Below, one piece after another: positions 1 to 3,777 of a stretch of 5,721 nt of DNA (within the stretch, counting starts at the first letter, position 1; every line of letters begins with the position of its first letter). The stretch lies in contig CAYYVT010000099.1 in assembly GCA_964475215.1 (NCBI GenBank), positions 1 to 5,721 on the forward strand. Direction: 5' to 3'. The stretch comes from DATKKG01 sp964475215 (lineage in GTDB: Archaea > Thermoproteota > Nitrososphaeria > Conexivisphaerales > DTJL01). A program made the position numbers and the translations under genes. The notes under the pieces are model-generated. The model did no database searches. It saw only the letters and a list, made by a program, of their open reading frames with translations, and was not told the origin of the DNA.

Positions 1-906
1 TATCTTGTTGCCGTAATGCTCGTTTATCCAGAAGTCTCCGTTCGAGTCCTTCAATATCCAGTACGGAAGGGAGCTGGGGACGCCAGGCCTCAGGGAGGTC
101 GCGACCTGGATGAAATCGCCGGTCGAAGGATCGAACCTGCCAAGGAGGCTGGGCCCATGCTCGGCGAACCATACGTAGCCGGCGTTGTCCACAGCGATAC
201 CCGTCGGCTGGCCATACGAAGAGGGCATGTAGTAGATGCTGAATGTATCGTTTGACGGGTCGAAGCTCCCGATGGCGTTGGGGACGCTCTGGTTGAAGCT
301 AGCCAGGGCGATCCAAAGCATGCCTCGGCTGTCGAATGCCAGCCCTCCCGGCCCCGTCGAATTGTTCGGCTCGGCGAACTGGGACATCTGCCCGGTAGCC
401 AGGTCGATCTCCCCGATGCGGTGGCCGTACAGCTCCGAGAACCAAACGTTGCCGTCCGGGCCCACGGCAAGCTGCATGGGGAAGGAGCCCTTCGGCAGAT
501 TGTAGACCGTGAAGTTTGTCGTGACCGGGTCAAAGCGGATGACGGAGCTGGAGTTGGCGTCGGTCATCCAGACGTCTCCGTCGGCAGTGGCGGCGAGGCC
601 CCACGTGATGGGATCGAGGACAGGCAACGAATACACTCGGGTGACCCCGTCATGCGGATTCAGGGACACAAGGCTGCTGTCGTTCTGCTCTACGTACCAT
701 ACGGTTCCGCTTGGATCCACCGTGATCCCGTTCGGTGAGGCGCAAGGAGACGGAGTATCGAACTCCGTGATGTAGATGCCGTGGGGGTTGGTAATGTAGG
801 GGACCCCGCAGGTGGACGCCTTAGCGGAGGCCCTTCCGCCCATCGAAATGGCGAGGACTCCCACTGCGGCCACGGCGACAATCGCCATGATCGAAATGGC
901 CAGCAA
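1..906 (-). CDS. Exported streptogramin-lyase-like (Vgb/NHL) beta-propeller protein, C-terminus cut off by window edge
   Basis: The minus-strand frame is open from a TGA at 934-936 to base 1 with no stop, so the gene continues beyond the window. About 302 residues are visible from TTG906. An N-terminal hydrophobic stretch (residues 2-21) ends near GRASA, an Ala-x-Ala-like signal-peptidase site. At least six propeller blade motifs follow at about 40-47 residue spacing: near residues 60-74 (GITVDPSGTVWYVE), 103-116 (GLAATADGDVWMTD), 145-158 (QLAVGPDGNVWFSE), 187-201, 236-250 (GIAVDNAGYVWFAEH) and 283-297. The repeated G-[IL]-A-x-D-x-x-G-x-[VL]-W-F-x-E pattern is typical of the virginiamycin B lyase/NHL superfamily. 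Archaeal members are usually secreted or surface proteins of unknown substrate, so antibiotic lyase activity should not be assumed. The start is uncertain: ATG888 is an alternative, and a frameshift joining ATG943 is possible. Family confidence is high; function is unknown. Confidence 0.85.
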   Translation of the reverse strand, partial: MLAISIMAIVAVAAVGVLAISMGGRASAKASTCGVPYITNPHGIYITEFDTPSPCASPNGITVDPSGTVWYVEQNDSSLVSLNPHDGVTRVYSLPVLDPITWGLAATADGDVWMTDANSSSVIRFDPVTTNFTVYNLPKGSFPMQLAVGPDGNVWFSELYGHRIGEIDLATGQMSQFAEPNNSTGPGGLAFDSRGMLWIALASFNQSVPNAIGSFDPSNDTFSIYYMPSSYGQPTGIAVDNAGYVWFAEHGPSLLGRFDPSTGDFIQVATSLRPGVPSSLPYWILKDSNGDFWINEHYGNKI

Positions 907-946
907 CCAGGCGGTCCACCGGTGCGCGCTCCGTCACCACCATGGT

Positions 947-995
947 GCCTGAAAGCCCTCAGGTATGAACCTGCGGGAATATCCGAGCGATGCTC
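947..995 (-). promoter_or_regulatory. Leader element, copy 1 (upstream of propeller gene)
   Basis: Two blocks recur upstream of the ZIP-like gene in the same order and strand: 947-961 (13 of 15 bases matching 2024-2038) and 986-995 (10 of 10 matching 2038-2047). Here 24 bases separate the blocks. The 10-base block ends about 80 bases before TTG906. CCTGA/TCAGG at 948-963 can also form a small stem. Confidence 0.3.
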
Positions 996-997
996 GG
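983..997. repeat. Small inverted repeat CCGAGC-GAT-GCTCGG
   Basis: Six-base perfect arms enclose a three-base loop, between the ZIP-like gene and the propeller gene. It could be a stem-loop in the minus-strand transcript or a protein-binding palindrome. It is not followed by a T-run on the minus strand, so an intrinsic terminator is not supported. Confidence 0.4.
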
Positions 998-1105
998 CGA
1001 AGCCCTTCAACGAGGGGCCCGATTTGCCCCCGGGTCCTCCACAGAGGTGGCGTTCGCCCCATCTGGCCTTGGCGTCGCCGCAGGAGCATGCCCAGCTTCC
1101 CTCGG

Positions 1106-1960
1106 TCAGTGGAAGAGGGCGGCGAAGTACAGCAGAAAGAAGCCGATCCCCATCGCCACGAACATCCTCCATCCCAAGTACGACGGGGATACGGCCCCGA
1201 AGCCCGTGGGCCGAATCATCCCCTCCGCGAGCCTTACCGCAGCGTAGAATGCTGAGGTGACGCCAAACGCGTAGAAGTAGGCCGTGTCGAACGCTACGTA
1301 GTATCCCACCATGGAGCCTATTACGGAAGTCAACCCAAAGAGCAATCCCAAGACGGGGAGATGCCACCTGGCCTTGGAGGCGATCGGGCTTCTACCGACA
1401 AAACACTCGTACACGGCGGCGATGATGGTTGCTTCAAGGAACTTGTGCATCAGATATGAAACGACGGGGCTCCAGCCTCCACCGAAGGCGTCGATTATGT
1501 TTGAAGAGGGCGCCACCGCCGCCACGGAGCCGATGTCCCAGCCCTCTCCCAGCCCGTGAATGCCCATTACCGCAGCCACAGCGATGGGAATCAGCACCAA
1601 GGATTTCGATAGTCGAGAGTCTGTCGAACCGTCGGAGGCGGCTCCGGAGGGGCTCGATAGCCTGGGAACCGCATAATAGTCAAAGGCGGCCAGCGCTACG
1701 AACCCGGCGCAGAACACGCCTATGATGGCGAGGTGCGCCACCCCTCCGAACTCCGAAATCGGCGAAATCGGCGAGTTGACGTCCAAATATGCGGCGTCCC
1801 CCATCGTATCTAGGAAGAACCAGAACGTGAGGCCCAGCCCGGCAGCCGCCAGGTAGCAAGTGGCCACCTTCTTCAACCTGGTATCCGAGTACAGCGCCAG
1901 ATATGCCGGGACGAGGGTTCCACCCACGACGGCCAAGACCGTCAGAGAGTAGCTGATCAA
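1106..1960 (-). CDS. ZIP-like (divalent metal) membrane permease
   Basis: The predicted protein has 284 residues and about eight hydrophobic helices, near residues 5-25, 36-57, 72-93, 118-147, 166-187, 198-222, 225-243 and 263-283. Eight helices match the ZIP (ZRT/IRT-like) family. Helix 4 carries HGLGEG (H135, E139) and helix 5 carries HKFLEA (H172, E176). These resemble the paired H-x3-E metal-site motifs of ZIP helices 4 and 5 (typically HNxxEG and HKxxE). D51 and H76 are further polar residues within helices. ZIP proteins move Zn, Fe or Mn into the cytoplasm; the metal here cannot be told. The loop between helices 3 and 4 (about 98-118) is Ser/Gly/Asp-rich and lacks the common His cluster. 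The start is TTG1960, preceded by GGTGGG about seven bases upstream; no earlier in-frame start was found. The cupredoxin gene lies 170 bases upstream on the same strand. The family call rests on the two motifs plus topology. Confidence 0.65.
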   Translation of the reverse strand: MISYSLTVLAVVGGTLVPAYLALYSDTRLKKVATCYLAAAGLGLTFWFFLDTMGDAAYLDVNSPISPISEFGGVAHLAIIGVFCAGFVALAAFDYYAVPRLSSPSGAASDGSTDSRLSKSLVLIPIAVAAVMGIHGLGEGWDIGSVAAVAPSSNIIDAFGGGWSPVVSYLMHKFLEATIIAAVYECFVGRSPIASKARWHLPVLGLLFGLTSVIGSMVGYYVAFDTAYFYAFGVTSAFYAAVRLAEGMIRPTGFGAVSPSYLGWRMFVAMGIGFFLLYFAALFH

Positions 1961-2023
1961 TTCAAGCCCACCACGCGAGAAGATGTCCTCTGTAGGAAGG
2001 GCATTGCGAACTTGAAATAGGCA

Positions 2024-2047
2024 GCCCGAAAGCCTTCAGCGATGCTC
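2024..2047 (-). promoter_or_regulatory. Leader element, copy 2 (upstream of ZIP-like gene)
   Basis: This carries the same two blocks as the leader of the propeller gene, here adjacent rather than separated. The 10-base block (AGCGATGCTC on the plus strand) ends about 78 bases before TTG1960, almost the same distance as in the other copy. Together this suggests a shared control sequence, but chance cannot be excluded. Confidence 0.3.
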
Positions 2048-2130
2048 CCCTATTCCGCGTCAGGGACGACCAAGTGCGATCATGCCATAGGCGATGAGTG
2101 CTTTCGTCCATTGCCTCAAGGGGAACAGAA

Positions 2131-2574
2131 CTAGGCAACGACGAGCCTCCCGTTCTCCATGTAGGGATGGATGGCGCAGATCACATTGCAATAGACTAGG
2201 AAGGTTCCCGCCTGGTCAGCAACGAACGTAACGTTGGCGGACTGTCCAGGCTGAAGGACCACCCCAGGCTCGTAGTAGTTGTAGATCGCAAAGCCGTGGG
2301 CCTCGGACGACGCCACGTTTTCCACATGAATCTCGACCGTCTCGCCAGTGCATACGTTCATCACGGGCCAGGGCTCGGACAGATGGAAGTAGCTGCCGTT
2401 CATTCCCTCGTAGGGCGAGGAATCGGACTCGTAGATGGTAAAGTAAACTACGGGGGCGGGGTTGGTGCACGTGGTCTTCTCCGAATGAGGAGCGCCAAAG
2501 TCGTAGACGACCACTGCGAGTGAGGCCACTGCTAGGGCACACATCAGCACGCCGAGCACGACCGCCCGCTTCAA
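2131..2574 (-). CDS. Membrane-anchored cupredoxin with a mixed CuA / type-1 copper loop
   Basis: The predicted protein has 147 residues from TTG2574. MKR is followed by a hydrophobic segment (about 4-24), giving a signal anchor with the copper domain outside the membrane. The C-terminal beta-sandwich has LQPGQS followed by VTFVADQAGTFLVYC, the usual run into a cupredoxin copper loop. Candidate ligands are H93 (in EAHGF), C129, C133, H136 and M139, arranged C-x3-C-x2-H-x2-M. C-x3-C plus His and Met recalls CuA of cytochrome oxidase subunit II and N2O reductase; C-x2-H-x2-M matches the type-1 loop of amicyanin. C36 and C75 could form a disulfide. GTG2655 would add 27 residues in the same frame, but it lies upstream of the transcript start expected from the TATA box at 2659-2667. 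That extension also has lower third-position GC (12/27) than the following codons (about two thirds). Likely an electron carrier or copper carrier; no oxidase subunit I is visible nearby. Confidence 0.85.
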   Translation of the reverse strand: MKRAVVLGVLMCALAVASLAVVVYDFGAPHSEKTTCTNPAPVVYFTIYESDSSPYEGMNGSYFHLSEPWPVMNVCTGETVEIHVENVASSEAHGFAIYNYYEPGVVLQPGQSANVTFVADQAGTFLVYCNVICAIHPYMENGRLVVA

Positions 2575-2585
2575 CTGGACTTTAT

Positions 2586-2589
2586 CTCC
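2586..2589 (-). promoter_or_regulatory. Possible ribosome binding site for cupredoxin TTG2574
   Basis: GGAG lies 11 bases upstream of TTG2574 on the minus strand (GGAGATAAAGTCCAG then TTG). The spacing is somewhat long, so support is modest. It agrees with the start chosen on promoter position and codon use. Confidence 0.35.
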
Positions 2590-2658
2590 AACGCTCGTCG
2601 GTGGAGTCCGCAGCCGGGACCGAAGGCCTCCACCACTTATTGCAATTCCTGTCACGAA

Positions 2659-2667
2659 TTATAAAAA
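2659..2667 (-). promoter_or_regulatory. TATA-like box for the cupredoxin gene
   Basis: The minus strand reads TTTTTATAA here, the most AT-rich patch near the gene and a fair archaeal TATA box. The usual 24-27 base spacing puts the transcript start near 2637. That is downstream of GTG2655 and about 60 bases upstream of TTG2574, and so favours the shorter protein. Confidence 0.5.
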
Positions 2668-2790
2668 CCAAGGCTCAAATCCGACACAAATCAGCTCCTG
2701 GGGTTGGCCCACGAGGCCGCAGGACAAGCCTCCTATTTCAGCCCTGGGGATCGAATGGCTACGGCCATGCATTGTGATAAGAATATGTCC

Positions 2791-2830
2791 CGTTCCCAGC
2801 CAGATGTTGCTTAGATCCGCAGTGGGAACG
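2791..2830. repeat. Perfect 8-base inverted repeat (CGTTCCCA ... TGGGAACG)
   Basis: CGTTCCCA at 2791-2798 is the exact reverse complement of TGGGAACG at 2823-2830, with a 24-base spacer. The right arm can also pair with TTCCC at 2837-2841. It lies about 75-115 bases ahead of TTG2904, and so upstream of that gene's predicted promoter. An operator for a dimeric regulator or an RNA structure are both possible. Confidence 0.55.
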
Positions 2831-2844
2831 AGGCGATTCCCCAC
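2822..2844. repeat. Overlapping imperfect inverted repeat (GTGGGAA ... TTCCCCAC)
   Basis: GTGGGAA at 2822-2828 pairs with TTCCCCAC at 2837-2844 around an 8-base loop, with a single bulged C at 2842. It shares its left arm with the right arm of the 8-base inverted repeat, so the two pairings exclude each other. Confidence 0.45.
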
Positions 2845-2870
2845 AGAATGCCGCCCAGTCCTGCATAAGA

Positions 2871-2878
2871 GTTTAATC
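2871..2878 (+). promoter_or_regulatory. Weak TATA-like element for the rightward membrane-protein gene
   Basis: GTTTAATC lies about 29 bases before TTG2904. With usual archaeal spacing the transcript would begin at or just before that TTG, giving a leaderless or nearly leaderless message. This would explain the absence of a ribosome binding site ahead of TTG2904. The match to a TATA consensus is weak. Confidence 0.3.
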
Positions 2879-2903
2879 ACCGTCGGAAGAAATTCTTATC
2901 GTA

Positions 2904-3725
2904 TTGGTTGGGGTAGAAAGGAGCCCCGGTCCCAGGGCTTCTTGGCCCGTCGTTTCTGCGCTGGCCCTTGCATGCCTAGGTTTAGCGCTGTCGTACTTCG
3001 GATATGTGCTTGGACCTGTCTCCATTAATGTAAACGAGCTCGTAGGGACCGGGGTCTTTTGGTGCGCCGCCGTGTTCCTCCTGTTGACGATCCCGCTTCG
3101 AAATGGGATGGTCGCAGCCTCGAAATACATCCGCACGAGCTTCGGAAAGGCGGTGTTCGCATTTTATCTCGTCTTCCATCTTCTTCTTTACGGCTTCCTC
3201 TTTGAGGCGGTCTTGGCTGCCGCTTACGGTGTTCATCCCTTCGTGACGGCAGCCGGTTTATACGTCAGCACGAACGTCTTTGTCCCTCCCTCGGTGGAGA
3301 GCACCATCTTCGACATCGCGTACAACCCGACGATCACCTTAGTCGTGCCGCCCGTGTTCAGCATGGTGCTGAGCTTCTACGGGTTATCGGCCGCCGCAAT
3401 CATCTCGACCCTCGTCCTCGCAAACATCGGAAGGGTCAGGGAGCTCAGCAAAGTCTGCTCGGCGGAGAGGAAGGCTAGAACCTTCGTCATCCTTCCGGCC
3501 ATTGGTCTCGTGTTCGGCGCCTCGTGCTGCCTCTCGGTGGCAGCGCTCGTAAGCCTCTTCCCGCCGGCCGCCGCCATCTTCACGTCGTCGGCTTGGGTCT
3601 ATTATGGAACGTACTTCTTCTTTCCCGCCATCGCAGCCGTCCTGCTTTACCTAAACCTGCGCTCAATTGAGAATATTTCATCCAGCATCAGGCCGATTCA
3701 GCCCATCGCCGTCCCGGGGCCCTAA
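2904..3725 (+). CDS. Unrecognised multi-pass membrane protein with Cys-Cys motif
   Basis: I do not recognise this family. The predicted protein has 273 residues from TTG2904, the first start after an in-frame TAA at 2874; no ATG, GTG or TTG follows before the first helix. About six or seven hydrophobic segments are visible: 14-34, 47-65, 83-108, 142-175 (long, probably two helices or a kinked pair), 193-217 and 222-252. A charged cytoplasmic-type segment (RVRELSKVCSAERKAR) lies at 177-192. The most distinctive motif is GASCCLS at residues 205-211, a Cys pair inside a helix that might bind metal or be redox-active. The C-terminus (from about 258) is a short soluble tail with IRPIQPI. It is divergently transcribed from the cupredoxin gene and shares its control region, which weakly suggests a related copper or redox role. 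It converges on the iron-sulfur gene. Hydrophobicity and continuous coding support a real gene; function is not assigned. Confidence 0.75.
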   Translation: MVGVERSPGPRASWPVVSALALACLGLALSYFGYVLGPVSINVNELVGTGVFWCAAVFLLLTIPLRNGMVAASKYIRTSFGKAVFAFYLVFHLLLYGFLFEAVLAAAYGVHPFVTAAGLYVSTNVFVPPSVESTIFDIAYNPTITLVVPPVFSMVLSFYGLSAAAIISTLVLANIGRVRELSKVCSAERKARTFVILPAIGLVFGASCCLSVAALVSLFPPAAAIFTSSAWVYYGTYFFFPAIAAVLLYLNLRSIENISSSIRPIQPIAVPGP

Positions 3726-3777
3726 TTCGCCTCGACCGAAGGTGGCGCGCCGAAGACTTCCCCTACAGGGTGTCGTG

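Larger units (their letters stand above)
2575..2903. other. Divergent intergenic control region
   Basis: About 330 bases separate the chosen starts of the divergent cupredoxin and membrane-protein genes. The stretch holds a TATA box at 2659-2667 (minus), a weak TATA-like element at 2871-2878 (plus), a GAGGC/GCCTC inverted repeat at 2713-2732, and nested inverted repeats at 2791-2844. Two similar 12-13 base words occur at 2691-2703 (TCAGCTCCTGGGG) and 2738-2749 (TCAGCCCTGGGG). A minus-strand open frame at 2659-2880 exists but does not look like protein. No tRNA-like fold was seen. Confidence 0.6.

Noticed and set aside
90..533. 147-codon minus-strand frame inside the propeller gene
   Set aside because: Ser/Arg/Thr-rich shadow. 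The frame with clear six-fold blade motifs runs through the same bases.
781..1260. 159-codon plus-strand frame
   Set aside because: Lies antisense to the propeller N-terminus and the ZIP-like C-terminus; low-complexity Pro/Arg/Ser composition and no motif.
690..1367. 225-codon minus-strand frame spanning the gap between the propeller and ZIP-like genes
   Set aside because: It is an out-of-frame reading of both neighbouring genes, rich in Arg, Gly, Pro and Ser as expected for a shadow in GC-rich DNA.
1962..2111. Minus-strand 49-codon open frame from ATG2111 to TGA1962, ending one base before the ZIP-like start
   Set aside because: The GAGG ahead of it is only two bases from the ATG. The peptide has no hydrophobic segment or recognisable motif and looks like non-coding sequence read as protein. 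It also overlaps the shared leader element.
2131..2574. Cytochrome c oxidase subunit II as a name for the cupredoxin
   Set aside because: It has a single N-terminal anchor, one residue too few between the second Cys and His for a standard CuA loop, and no subunit I gene in the window.
2691..2749. Near-repeat TCAGCTCCTGGGG / TCAGCCCTGGGG
   Set aside because: Short and imperfect, with no third copy and no clear relation to either promoter; could be chance.
2659..2880. Minus-strand 73-codon open frame in the divergent intergenic region
   Set aside because: Starts with GTG, has no recognisable motif or amphipathic pattern, and covers the inverted repeats. More likely chance.
3726..3777. Possible bidirectional terminator between the convergent genes (CCCT-AC-AGGG at 3761-3770, GGCGCGCC at 3744-3751)
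   Set aside because: Arms are only four bases long and no T-run follows on either strand. The GGCGCGCC palindrome alone is not evidence.
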